Assembly: GCA_016287755.1 (NCBI GenBank)
Contig: JAEEWT010000001.1
Span: forward strand, 248,001-312,000
DNA: 64,000 nt
Direction: 5' to 3'
Source of the DNA: Prevotella sp.
GTDB taxonomy: Bacteria > Bacteroidota > Bacteroidia > Bacteroidales > Bacteroidaceae
The notes beneath the pieces are model-generated. The model made no database searches, was not told where the DNA came from, and saw nothing but the letters and a program-made list of their open reading frames with translations. A program made the position numbers and the translations under genes. How positions within the stretch are numbered: the stretch's first letter is position 1; the number at the start of each line of letters is the position of its first letter. This document shows, piece after piece, positions 26,261 through 36,600 of this stretch.

Positions 26261-27994
26261 ATGAAAAAGATATTCAACAAGGTTCTGATTGCCTTTGCAG
26301 CAGGAAGCATCAGCCTTTCATCCTGTACAGATCTTGACGAGACGCTCTACGACCGCCTCAACGAGACCAACATCGACCTCGCCAACGAGACCGACCTGAG
26401 TCTGCTGCTCGGTGCTGCCACAGCACAATATCGCTATCTGGTAGAAGACTGGTTTGGCATGTATCACGCCCTCGAGGAGTGTACCGACCAGTATATGGTG
26501 CCTGCCCGCGTGGGTGTGGGCTGGGGCGATGCCTACATCAACCTGCACAAGCACAACTGGGGCCCCAACGTGGACCAGGTGTATAATCCCTGGCAGATTG
26601 CCTACCGCGGCATTGGCTATGCCAACAAGGTGATTGATGCCATCGACCCGGAGAATCCCGCAACGAAGACCAGTCTGGCACACGCCCGCTTCTTCCGTGC
26701 CATGTTCTACTATCATATGTTCGACATGTTCCGCAATATCCCCCTGCAGACCACCCAGAACGTGGAGCCGGGTTATCTGCCCCAGCAGGTGAGTCCCCAG
26801 GAGATGTTCAATTTCCTCGTGGAGGAGTTCACCGCCGCCAAGGAGAACTTCGGCGACGACGACTTCTACGGCTATGGCAACAAGTATGCCTGCTCGATGG
26901 CGCTGGCCAAGCTCTATCTGAACCAGAACGTCTATCTGGGCACCTCTGGCAATGAAGGCTACGAGAAGTGTCTGGCAGAGGTGGAGAGCATCATCGCCTC
27001 AGGCAAATACAGTCTGGCACCCACATATAAGGCCAACTTCACTGAAGACCAGTCCAACAACCCTGAGGCCATCTTCGTGGTTCCTGGCGACCGCACCCAC
27101 ACCGTGCAGTTCGGTTTGCAGAGCTACTGTTTCCCGCAGTCGGGTCTGGCAGCCTACGGCAGTACTGCAGCTGGTTACAACGGCTCGTGTGCTATCCCCC
27201 AGTGGATTCGTACTTATGATGAGGCCGACCAGCGTCTGACCGACACTTGGGCTGGTGGTCCGCAGTATAATGCCCTGAAGCAGGGTGACAGCTACATCAT
27301 CAATGGCGACAAGGACAACCCCATCATGTTTGAGGCTGACGACTGGACAGGCACAGGCATTCTTACCTACAATATGAACGTACACTCTATCGACAACCCC
27401 GGCGCTTACCAGCAGGAGGGCTACCGTCTGCACAAGTATGAGATTATTGGTGGTACCAACGACGGAACCACAGCCGATGCCGTGACCATTTTCCGTTATG
27501 CCGATGCGCTGATGATGAAGGCAGAGTGCCTGTTGCGTCTGGGACGCGACAAGGAGATCGCTGCACAGCTCGTCACTCAGGTGCGCCAGCGCAGCTTTGG
27601 AGCTAACGTGGCCAAGGCAACCCGTACCGTGGCCGACCTTGAGGGTGGCTCAGTCTATCAGTATGGTCACGATGAATATACTGTTCCTGAAGGCTCTACA
27701 GCCGGCTACACCGACTGGTCGAACCACATCACTACATACGAGGGTGGTGCCGATATTGAACTGGGTGGTTTACTCGATGACCTTGGCTGGGAGTTCTGTT
27801 GTGAGATGCACCGCCGCCAGGACCTGATCCGTTTCAAGATGAAGGACGGTCGTAATGTGTGGAACGGTAAGTCTTGGTTCTGCAAGGATGCTACCACGAG
27901 CGACCATTGGAACATCTTCGCTATTCCTAACGATGTGATGAAGTCGAATGTTGACATGAAACAGAATCCTGGTTATTCCAGCTCAGCAGAATAA
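26261..27994 (+). CDS. SusD-like glycan-binding lipoprotein
   Basis: This 577-residue lipoprotein (lipobox SLSSC) belongs to the SusD/RagB family. It shows the N-terminal TPR-like helices (RFFRAMFYYHMFDMFRNIPL) and the C-terminal VTIFRYADALMMKAECLLRLG and WEFCCEMHRRQDLIRF blocks. It forms the lid of the SusC transporter and binds the substrate at the cell surface. The start is ATG 26261; an upstream TTG adds four codons without benefit. Substrate specificity cannot be read from sequence. Confidence 0.95.
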   Translation: MKKIFNKVLIAFAAGSISLSSCTDLDETLYDRLNETNIDLANETDLSLLLGAATAQYRYLVEDWFGMYHALEECTDQYMVPARVGVGWGDAYINLHKHNWGPNVDQVYNPWQIAYRGIGYANKVIDAIDPENPATKTSLAHARFFRAMFYYHMFDMFRNIPLQTTQNVEPGYLPQQVSPQEMFNFLVEEFTAAKENFGDDDFYGYGNKYACSMALAKLYLNQNVYLGTSGNEGYEKCLAEVESIIASGKYSLAPTYKANFTEDQSNNPEAIFVVPGDRTHTVQFGLQSYCFPQSGLAAYGSTAAGYNGSCAIPQWIRTYDEADQRLTDTWAGGPQYNALKQGDSYIINGDKDNPIMFEADDWTGTGILTYNMNVHSIDNPGAYQQEGYRLHKYEIIGGTNDGTTADAVTIFRYADALMMKAECLLRLGRDKEIAAQLVTQVRQRSFGANVAKATRTVADLEGGSVYQYGHDEYTVPEGSTAGYTDWSNHITTYEGGADIELGGLLDDLGWEFCCEMHRRQDLIRFKMKDGRNVWNGKSWFCKDATTSDHWNIFAIPNDVMKSNVDMKQNPGYSSSAE

Positions 27995-28026
27995 TAATTG
28001 ATAATTGACATATCAAAAAGTTCAAT

Positions 28027-28050
28027 GTTCAAAGTTCAAAGTTCAAAGTT
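28027..28050 (+). repeat. Simple repeat of GTTCAAA
   Basis: Three tandem GTTCAAA units and a partial one lie between susD and the next gene. A related tract is found inside the sensor gene at 40738-40790. Confidence 0.6.
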
Positions 28051-28068
28051 TATAAAGAAAAAACGATT

Positions 28069-29565
28069 ATGAAAAAGTTATCATATATTCTTAGCGGACT
28101 GCTGATTGCCGGCTCTTCTGCCCTTTTCTGCAGCTGCGGAGACAATACAGATTTCTGGGGGCCTCACACCCTGACAGACGACGAGATTGCAGAGATGGCC
28201 CGTCAGGACTCCATCAAGCAGGCTCAGCGCGAACGCATTGATGCCGACCTGATTCTTGAATACACCGTGGAGTTCTATCTCAGCGCCAATTCCTATGATG
28301 GTGGCGACGTGAAAATTGATATGGACAAGATTGCCAGCGAGCTGGGACTCTCGAAAGATGAGCTGGGCAAGGCCCTTAATGGAGAAGGTGGTGCCGACGT
28401 GACAGGATTTGCCATCGAAGGTTCCACCCATGCCGACAATATGACCTCCTCTAACTCTGGCGCCTACTGGGGCCACTGGTGGGACAAGGACGGTAACGTG
28501 AAGAACTGGGGCGACGAAGCCATGGTCTTTGCTGAGTTCGAATATACAGAAGACGGTGAAGGTATCTTCCATGTTGGTCAGTATCCTGGTCATCTGGTAG
28601 CCGACCAGCAGGTGAAATTCATCGAGGCTATCAAATATCAGGACAAGCGTGTGGCCATTGTCATCACAGCCATTGGCCGTGAGCGTGGTGAGGTGAAGGC
28701 TACCGTGGTGGCTTCTAACAAGCTGACGGTTGAGACTGCTCCCAACGACACCTATGCTACCGTATCGGTAGATGGATTTGATGCCGATGCTGCCCTGACT
28801 GCTCTTGGTGCAGGCTCATGGGCTGAGGTAGATTGGGTATGTACCAATGCCGACGGCTCGTATGCTCAGGAGTATAGTGCCGACGCACCTGGATTCTGGT
28901 ACGACAAGGAAGGATTCTCTGGTGCCTGGGGCGACAATGCCAGCGTATTTGCCACCTTCCAGGAAGGCCAGATTTTGATTGGACAAATGCCTGGACAGAT
29001 GACCGAAGGTTCATCAGTTACCATCAACTTCAGCGCCATGTACAACAACAAGATTGTGGAGAACATCATTACCGTAAACATCGTGGGCTACGAAGATCCT
29101 GAGACAGCTCCCGAGGGAACACCTGCCAGCATCGAGAAGGACTTCACCCTGACCAAGCCCTACGATGCAGAATGGGGTGCTACTGAGGAAATCGACGTGA
29201 AGGAAGACCTGCGCCAATGCTTCAAAATGACCACCTATCAGATATTCAAGGCTCTGAAGAGCGGCGAGATGAACATGTGGTGCGAAGAGGTGGGCAAGGA
29301 TGCCAACGAGGATGGTACAGCAGCCTATACTGCCGATGCTCCGGGTTACTGGCTCGGTAGTGAGGGACAGCGTGTAAGCTGGGGCGACGAGGCCATTGTC
29401 TATCTGAACCTCGGCATCAGCGAGGAGAGTCTGGCCTTCTATTCGGGCAACCACCCGGAGAACTGCAACCCCAACGGACAGACCATCAAGACGAAGATGA
29501 TTGTGGAGAAGGACGGCATCACAGCCACCTTCAACATCACAATCGACATCACAGCTGCCCAATAA
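28069..29565 (+). CDS. Surface lipoprotein with three DUF4859-like repeats
   Basis: This 498-residue lipoprotein (lipobox FCSC) has a short charged helix (DDEIAEMARQDSIKQAQRER) and then three tandem repeats of a beta domain near 60-200, 225-345 and 365-498. Each contains an aromatic-rich W-G-D-[EN]-A motif (NWGDEAMVFAEF, AWGDNASVFATF, SWGDEAIVYLNL) after a GxW or GyW segment. This fits DUF4859, seen in Bacteroidetes surface proteins. The position after susD, where surface glycan-binding proteins are usual, suggests it captures substrate. Binding is inference. Confidence 0.8.
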   Translation: MKKLSYILSGLLIAGSSALFCSCGDNTDFWGPHTLTDDEIAEMARQDSIKQAQRERIDADLILEYTVEFYLSANSYDGGDVKIDMDKIASELGLSKDELGKALNGEGGADVTGFAIEGSTHADNMTSSNSGAYWGHWWDKDGNVKNWGDEAMVFAEFEYTEDGEGIFHVGQYPGHLVADQQVKFIEAIKYQDKRVAIVITAIGRERGEVKATVVASNKLTVETAPNDTYATVSVDGFDADAALTALGAGSWAEVDWVCTNADGSYAQEYSADAPGFWYDKEGFSGAWGDNASVFATFQEGQILIGQMPGQMTEGSSVTINFSAMYNNKIVENIITVNIVGYEDPETAPEGTPASIEKDFTLTKPYDAEWGATEEIDVKEDLRQCFKMTTYQIFKALKSGEMNMWCEEVGKDANEDGTAAYTADAPGYWLGSEGQRVSWGDEAIVYLNLGISEESLAFYSGNHPENCNPNGQTIKTKMIVEKDGITATFNITIDITAAQ

Positions 29566-29580
29566 ACGAAGGTATCTGTT

Positions 29581-31815
29581 ATGAGTAAAAGTATTCTAAA
29601 ATATCTGTTCCTGCTTGCTACGGCGGTTCTTACCGCCTGTAGCAGCAGTGACGATGCTGAAGACTCTGTGGCTCCCACCCTCTCTGAAACCGAGGTGAAC
29701 GTGGAGTACGATGCCACCTGGTACAGTTTGACGGTTACTTCTCGTACCATCTGGAATGCCGTGGTGGAGAACGGCGGCGAGTGGCTCAAGTTGAAGGATG
29801 CCAAAGGTGTAGGAGGAACAGGTGAGAAACTCTCCTTCGAGATGACCCGCAACACCACCAAGTCGCCCCGTGTGGCCAACATCAAGGTGAGCAGCGGAAC
29901 GGCCAGTACCCTGCTGAAGGTGACCCAAGGCCCCTCGTCCATCGAAATCATGGACGCGAGCCAGGTGAAGGACTTCGACAAATACTATAAACCACAGGAG
30001 TTCAACTTCGACATGCTACGCAATGATGCCAAGTGGTCGTGGTTCCGCTCCAAGCAGAGTGAGCACTTCTTCGTGTTCTGGGATGCTTACTTTGGCGACG
30101 ACCCCAACAGCACCAACCTGAAAGAAGAAGACCGTGTGGATGTGGATGACCTGTTGCAGAAAGCAGAGCAGTTCTACAAGACCAACATCAACCGCCTGGG
30201 TATGGTGGTGACGGGTCAAGGAAAGTCGTACCTCGACCAGTACAAGATGGAGATCTATCTGCTCGACCCCACACCCGAATGGTGGGTAGCCACAGGCTCT
30301 GGCTATGACAATGTAATTGGTGCCCTCTGGGTGACACCCTCCACCTGCAAACCTGTAGGTTCCGTTATCGGTCATGAGATTGGACACTCGTTCCAGTATC
30401 AGACCTACTGCGACAATGTGAAGAACGGCGCCTCCAACGACTTCAAGTCGGGTTTCCGCTATGGTTATGAAGGCTCTAATGGCGGTTGTGGCTTCTGGGA
30501 GCAATGTGCTCAATGGCAGTCGTATCAGGACTATCCCCAGCAGGCTCTCAACGACGACTGGAATGCTGTTTGGTATCAACAGTGCCATCGTCATTTTGAG
30601 CACGAGTGGCAGCGCTATGCCTCCTACTACCTGCAGTACTACTGGACCCAGTTGCATGGCGACAAGACCTTGGGCCGCATCTGGAACGAGTCAAAGTATC
30701 CTGAGGATGCTTCCCAAGCCTACATGCGCATCTTTGGCGTAAGCTACGACAACTACAAGAAACAACTCTTTGAGTATGCCCAGCGTTGTGTCACCTTCGA
30801 CTTCGACGGTACCCGCAGCTACTTCACCAATCAGAACAACTACTACAAAACTACCCTATACAACCAGGACGGATACTACCAAATTAGCTACGAGCAATGT
30901 CCACAGCCTACAGGCTTTAACGTCATCAACCTCGACGTGCCTGCTGCCGGTACCAAGGTAACAGTAAGCATGGAAGCCCTGAAGGCTGGTAGTAAGCTGC
31001 CCGATGCAGACCCCGGTAACCAGGTTGACGGCGACTTTAAGGTAGTAGGCTCTGTCTCTAATTATAATAAAGTGGGCAACGATCAGGCTGTAGCCTATGG
31101 CTTCGTGGCGCTGAAGGAGGATGGCAGTCGTGACTACAGTGAGATGAACCTCACCGATGCCAAGGGTACGGCTACCTATACCGTACCTGCCAAGACCAAG
31201 ATGCTTTACCTCGTGGTGCAGGGAGCTCCCAAGAGCTACCGTCAGTGTCCATGGGACGAGAAAGAAGAAACCGATATGCAGTGTCCCTACCGTTTCAAGA
31301 TTGACGGTACCGACCTCTACGGCAACTTCTCCATCGACACCAGCAAGAACCCCACAGATGTAGCGTTCACCTTCGACGTGAAATGCAATGCTGCCTCCGA
31401 TGACTATGTCCAAGGCACTATCCAATTGCAGGGCAACGATTTGAAGAAGCTGGCACAAGCCTTCGTCATGCAGCCTTCTGAGCTAAGCGGTGCCACACTT
31501 CCCATTGCTGTCAACACCACTGCCGATCCTACAGAGGGGAAGGTGGCATTAGGACTCATCCAATCCAACGGCAAAACCACCTTTGAATATACGGCCAACG
31601 TAGGATTCTGGTGCAATGCCAAGGGTGACCTTGACGTATGGGGAGCTACAGCCCCGGTCTATGTGGAGTACGACAAAGACACGTTCACTTTCACCTACGG
31701 TCATCGTGCAGGAGTGAGCAAGGCAGGAGAGAAATACACCCTCAAGCCTGTCCTTGTCTATACCAAGGGCGGCAAGCAGTATAAGGCCATCATCACGCTG
31801 AACATGCAGTTCTAA
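29581..31815 (+). CDS. BACON-DUF6055-DUF4859 lipoprotein, metallopeptidase-like
   Basis: This 744-residue lipoprotein (lipobox LTAC) is modular. A BACON-like domain is at about 35-120. A DUF6055 domain at about 150-450 carries HEIGH at 265-269, followed by GFWEQCAQW, where a third zinc ligand is likely. A beta domain follows, and a DUF4859-like domain closes the C-terminus (ANVGFWCNAKG, DVWGATAPVYVEY). HExxH is typical of gluzincin metallopeptidases, although I know of no proven substrate for DUF6055. It is last in the PUL operon, 15 bp after the triple-DUF4859 gene, and shares a repeat type with it. Surface attack on protein or glycoprotein is a reasonable inference. Confidence 0.8.
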   Translation: MSKSILKYLFLLATAVLTACSSSDDAEDSVAPTLSETEVNVEYDATWYSLTVTSRTIWNAVVENGGEWLKLKDAKGVGGTGEKLSFEMTRNTTKSPRVANIKVSSGTASTLLKVTQGPSSIEIMDASQVKDFDKYYKPQEFNFDMLRNDAKWSWFRSKQSEHFFVFWDAYFGDDPNSTNLKEEDRVDVDDLLQKAEQFYKTNINRLGMVVTGQGKSYLDQYKMEIYLLDPTPEWWVATGSGYDNVIGALWVTPSTCKPVGSVIGHEIGHSFQYQTYCDNVKNGASNDFKSGFRYGYEGSNGGCGFWEQCAQWQSYQDYPQQALNDDWNAVWYQQCHRHFEHEWQRYASYYLQYYWTQLHGDKTLGRIWNESKYPEDASQAYMRIFGVSYDNYKKQLFEYAQRCVTFDFDGTRSYFTNQNNYYKTTLYNQDGYYQISYEQCPQPTGFNVINLDVPAAGTKVTVSMEALKAGSKLPDADPGNQVDGDFKVVGSVSNYNKVGNDQAVAYGFVALKEDGSRDYSEMNLTDAKGTATYTVPAKTKMLYLVVQGAPKSYRQCPWDEKEETDMQCPYRFKIDGTDLYGNFSIDTSKNPTDVAFTFDVKCNAASDDYVQGTIQLQGNDLKKLAQAFVMQPSELSGATLPIAVNTTADPTEGKVALGLIQSNGKTTFEYTANVGFWCNAKGDLDVWGATAPVYVEYDKDTFTFTYGHRAGVSKAGEKYTLKPVLVYTKGGKQYKAIITLNMQF

Positions 31816-31865
31816 ACAAAATTGAATTATTTAACCATTGTAAACTTAGTTTTTTAGGTTAGTCA

Positions 31866-31909
31866 CGAGGGTCTGGCTCTGTAATAGGAGCCGCCCCTCG
31901 TCGTTTTTA
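31866..31909 (+). terminator. Terminator of the PUL operon
   Basis: CGAGGG with GGCTC pairs with GAGCC and CCCTCG in one long interrupted hairpin (31866-31900), then a T run. Confidence 0.8.
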
Positions 31910-31954
31910 GAGTGACGAGATACAAGCTCCGAGTTCAGAGTTGTGTTTGCAGAC

Positions 31955-33589
31955 ATGAAAACAAGACATATTCTTTTCTACATGATGGGGGTACTGCTGG
32001 TGGCAGGCTGCTCATCAGACAACGAAGAGCCTGACGAAGACGGCTCTCAAAAGAAGATTGAGGCTGTGGATAAGACGGTCTATCATGCAGATGAATTTGC
32101 TGCATATCTTCGCTACGACGAAACCAACAAAGAATGGCTGATCCAGGTAAACACAGAGGAGGATAACCCTTTCCCCTGGGGAGATGAACTTGGGGTGCAT
32201 ATCACGGTCGGCAATTTTCGGGAGGAATACCGCCAGTATCAGAATCAGCGCGTGCTGCTCTCGGGCAGCTATCAGCAGCTCTATGCAATAGAGGTGTTAC
32301 CCGGCGTTGCCTACGTGAACTATTACATCTTCACTATAGAGACCATACGGCTCTGTGAAGCGGAGGAGCATCATCATACGCTGCCCGCCCGCTATCGCGT
32401 GGCGACGATGACGATTACGACCGACAATGGCGCGAAGGTCGATTCGAAGGAAAAGGCCGACTATCGCCCGTGTACCATCAAAATAGAATCCGACACTGCC
32501 GCCTGGAATTACGAAGGGCGCGGACGCATCCGCGGACGAGGCAACTCCACTTGGAAATGGTACCCCAAGAAGCCCTATCGCATCAAGCTCGACGAGAAGG
32601 CCTCCATCCTCGGACTCGCCGACGACAAAGACTGGGTTCTCTTGGCCAACTATCGCGACCCGACCCACCTGATGAACACCTTCGTATTTGAGATGGGGCA
32701 GGGGCTGGGCATGCCCTATACCAATCATACGCGTTACGTGGAAGTGACGCTCAACGGCGAGTACATCGGACTCTACCAGCTGACAGAGCAGGTGGAGCAG
32801 GGAAAGAACCGCGTGAACATTGACGGCAAGCAAGGCTGGCTGATAGCGCTCGATGTGGACGACGGCCCCCAGGAGGCTCCCACGGCAACCGACAATTTCT
32901 GGTCGGCGGTCTATAGAATGCCCGTCTGCGTGAAAAGTCCCGAGGCGTCCGACTATGCCACGCCGGAGACGCTCTGCGACGACGCCCGTGCCGCACTGGA
33001 AACGCTGGAACGCGCCGTGCTCAATCACGACTACGAGGCGCTGGCACACGTCTGCAACATTCCCGTGATGATTGACTACCTGCTCATTCAGGAGTATATA
33101 TATAATGTAGAAGTGGCAGCTCCGCGCAGCATCTTCCTCTTCAAGGAGAAAGGGGATGGCACTAAGTGGACTTTCGGCCCCTTGTGGGATTTCGACGCCG
33201 GCTTCGATTTCGACTGGAGCCAGATGACCACCGGTCACCGCTTCTTCAGCGACTATCGCGAAACCGTGCTCGGCACCGACCCTGCCAACCACGTGAGCGA
33301 CTACACCTACACTCCCAGCTTCTTTACCGACATGTGGAAGAATCGGCAATTCGTTGGAGAAGTGAAGACCCACTGGAAGGCCTTGATGCCAAGAATTATG
33401 GGTGAGTTCTGGCCTGAAGTCAAGCGCTACGCCGAAGCAGCCGCCGAAGCCATGGAGCGCGATGCCAGGCGCTGGCCTATTGACAAAGACTTTAAGACCG
33501 AAATCAACCGCATGGAGAAGTGGCTCAGCAGCCGCTCCGTCTATATGGACAACATTGTAAACAACTATCCGCTTTTAAGTGAAGAGTGA
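31955..33589 (+). CDS. CotH kinase-like lipoprotein
   Basis: This 544-residue lipoprotein (lipobox VAGC; ATG 31955 chosen over an upstream GTG) has a short beta N-terminal part and a CotH domain at about 150-500. Family blocks are RGRGNSTWKWYPKKPYRIK, LLANYRDPTHLMN, EVTLNGEYIGLYQLTEQV and PLWDFDAGFDFDW, covering the nucleotide- and metal-binding positions of CotH kinases. CotH of Bacillus spores is an atypical protein kinase. In Bacteroidetes the domain is common near surface-glycan loci, but its target is unknown. It is 20 bp upstream of the DUF6055-GH43 gene, in the same operon. Confidence 0.85.
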   Translation: MKTRHILFYMMGVLLVAGCSSDNEEPDEDGSQKKIEAVDKTVYHADEFAAYLRYDETNKEWLIQVNTEEDNPFPWGDELGVHITVGNFREEYRQYQNQRVLLSGSYQQLYAIEVLPGVAYVNYYIFTIETIRLCEAEEHHHTLPARYRVATMTITTDNGAKVDSKEKADYRPCTIKIESDTAAWNYEGRGRIRGRGNSTWKWYPKKPYRIKLDEKASILGLADDKDWVLLANYRDPTHLMNTFVFEMGQGLGMPYTNHTRYVEVTLNGEYIGLYQLTEQVEQGKNRVNIDGKQGWLIALDVDDGPQEAPTATDNFWSAVYRMPVCVKSPEASDYATPETLCDDARAALETLERAVLNHDYEALAHVCNIPVMIDYLLIQEYIYNVEVAAPRSIFLFKEKGDGTKWTFGPLWDFDAGFDFDWSQMTTGHRFFSDYRETVLGTDPANHVSDYTYTPSFFTDMWKNRQFVGEVKTHWKALMPRIMGEFWPEVKRYAEAAAEAMERDARRWPIDKDFKTEINRMEKWLSSRSVYMDNIVNNYPLLSEE

Positions 33590-33609
33590 AGAATTGAAAT
33601 GAATACAAA

Positions 33610-36600
33610 ATGAAAAGAGTGATACTGTTTATCTTGGGGACTTGCGCCAGCTTGAGCCTCAACGCACAAAAGAAGATTTACATCCCTGATGACCTGCGGG
33701 GAATGAACCTTGAGGCAGACACATCGCGTTGGAGTTTCAAGCGGAGCATCGAGACCAATGACCTCATCCTAATGTGGGAGCGTGGTTTTGGCCATGACAC
33801 CAGTAAACCGCCCATGCTGGAGGGAAAGCCCATGAGTTTCAACCTGGGGAACCTGCGCGACAGGGTGCAGTCTTTCTATACCTTCTTCCGCGACACCTTA
33901 GGATTCTCGAAACCTGGTTCCAAGTGCGACCAGTACAAAATGATGGTGATGGTGAACTACTCTCTCGACGGTACAGCTTATGGTGGCACCTACGACAATT
34001 TCATTGGAGCGCTTTGGGTGGCTCCCAACCGCATTCAAGACGAGAAAATGAACTGCATGGCACATGAGCTGGGCCACTCGTTCCAGCTGCAGATTCCTGC
34101 TGATAGTGTCGGCGATGCCTGGGGCGGAAGCGGCTTTTTTGAGATGACCTCCCAGTGGATGCTCTGGCAGGTGAACCCCGACTGGCTTACCGACGAGAAC
34201 TATCATTTCGAGGCTTTCAAAAATCTCACCCATAAAGCCTTCCTCCATCTGGAAAACATCTATCACTCACCCTACGTCATCCAGTGGTGGAGTGACCTGC
34301 ATGGAAGGAAGTCGATTGCCGAGCTCTACCGACAGGGAAGGATAGGCGAAGACCCCGTGATGACCTATAAGAGAATGTATGGTCTTAGTCAGCAGGACTT
34401 CTGCGACGAGATGTTTAGAGGTTATCAGCACCTGGTAAACTTCGACTTCAAGCATGCCCGCAAGGAGACAAGGAAGTATGCCTGCGCCTTCGACACTGAA
34501 CTGACAGAAAGTGAGGGATGGCTGAGTCCGAAACACTATCCCGAGGAATACGGTTTCAATGCCATACTACTTGACGACAAGGTGGATTTGAATGCAGAAG
34601 GTTTCGGTTTACAGATAAGGGGCGAAAACCTGCGCTACGGCTTTGTAGGCATCACCACCGACGATGAGGAGATTTATGGAGACATCAATACTGCGAGCTT
34701 CACCGTACCTCAGGGAAAAACGCTGCGACACTTGTATCTGATTGTCATGGGAGCACCCGTCTTACATGAGCAGATACCTATGCCTACGGAAGAGAATCCT
34801 GAGCCGAAGGTAGATCTGAAGCAGTTTACCTATTCGTTCAAGGTGTGTGCCTACCCCCAAAGAACTGCCCAATGGAACACCCCCGGAGCAGGCAACCCCA
34901 TTATTCCAGGCTATTTTGCCGACCCCACCATCCGCAAGTTTGGCGACACCTATTATCTCTATGCCACCACCGATGGCACAGGCAATGGCTATGGTCCTGC
35001 CCAGGTGTGGGTATCGAAGGATTTCCGTCACTGGAAGAACATAGTCATGAACTGGCCCACCACCGAGGTGGTATGGGCTCCCGATGTGGTACAGCAACAC
35101 GACGGTACCTTCCGCTACTATTACTGCGAGCCCTGTAACATCAACATTGGTGAGAGCGCGTCGCCCATCGGTCCCTGGCACAACATCCTGGGTAAGGAAG
35201 ATGCTGTAATGGTGCCCGACCGTTATGTGCACAATGTCATCACGCTCGACCCTCAGCTCTTCCGGGATGATGACGGACAGGAGTATCTCTACTTCACCAC
35301 ATGGGGCATCTACGAGGGCTTTGGTTGTGGCGTGGCCAAGTTAAGTGGTAAGAAGCCAACTGCTGGCGATGCCCGTTATTGGCGTGAGGACGCTCCACAA
35401 CCTATTGCTGCCGATGAATTCTTTTCAGAAAAACGACTCATCCCCAACACCGAACTGAAAGATATTTTCGAGGCGCCCTTTATGTTTAAGCGGGGCGACA
35501 CCTATTATTTCACCTACTCATCGGGCTCTTGTCACGACCACACCTACCGGGTGCAGTACGCCACATCAAAGACTGGTCCTATGGGGCCTTTCGAGTATCA
35601 GGGATGCATACTGGAGACCAATGCCGACGGCACCATTCATGGTCCTGGGCACCACAGCATACTGGAGGAGAACGGACACTACTACATGGTTTATCATCGC
35701 CACAACAATCCTCATGCCGTGCATGGTTTCAACCGTCAGGTGTGTATCGACGAACTACTATTCGATGAGGATGGGCACATATTACCCGTTGTTCCCACCC
35801 ACGATACCAAGAATGTAGGTCTTACGACAGCTCAAACGTACAAGAACCTGGCCTACGGAGCCAAGGTCACGGCCAGCAGCAGTTATGACAGTTGGTTTAA
35901 GCCCGAATATGCCGTTGACGACAATAACGGTACGCTGTGGAAGGCCAAATGCACCAATTGGGATGCTGAGAAGCACGTTGAATGGTTACAGATAGACCTA
36001 GGCAAGCCAACCAAGTTCAGCGAGGTGTGGACAGCGTTTGAGTATCCCACCTTTTTCTACCAGTACCTGATAGAGACCTCTATGGACGGCAAAACATGGA
36101 CCCTCTATGCCGACCGTACCGACAATACCATGCAAGGCTCGCCGATGATTGACCATAAGAAGGCAAAGGCACGCTACCTGCGCATCAGCATTACAGATAC
36201 CCAGAAGAACGGTCACATGCCTGCCATTTGGAACATAAAGGTGTGGCAGAAGGCACCCCAGCTGCCCGATACTGAGGTAGAGCAGAACGATGGCTATCCG
36301 GGCGTGCACCAGAAGGATGTGGAGCCATCGGTACGACTCCAGAACGCCTCCATCACACTTGATGCCAACATACTGGGTTCGGGCAGAAAGCAGCCTACAG
36401 ATGTAACGGAGGTAACGACCACTGAAGACTTAAAACTCACAGCCAACAACCCCCTGCGCCTCAGAGTAAAAGACGGCCGGTGGGCACTCTTCTTCAACGG
36501 TTCTCAGTCGTTGACCAGCAACCATCCGTTGTCAGAGGTTTATCGATATAATGCACCTTATACCATCAGTGCCTGGGCCCTTCAAACAGAGGTGGGACCT

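Noticed and set aside
28027..28050. Regulatory operator in front of the DUF4859 gene
   Set aside because: It is a low-complexity GTTCAAA tract of a kind also found inside a coding region, so specific binding is not supported.
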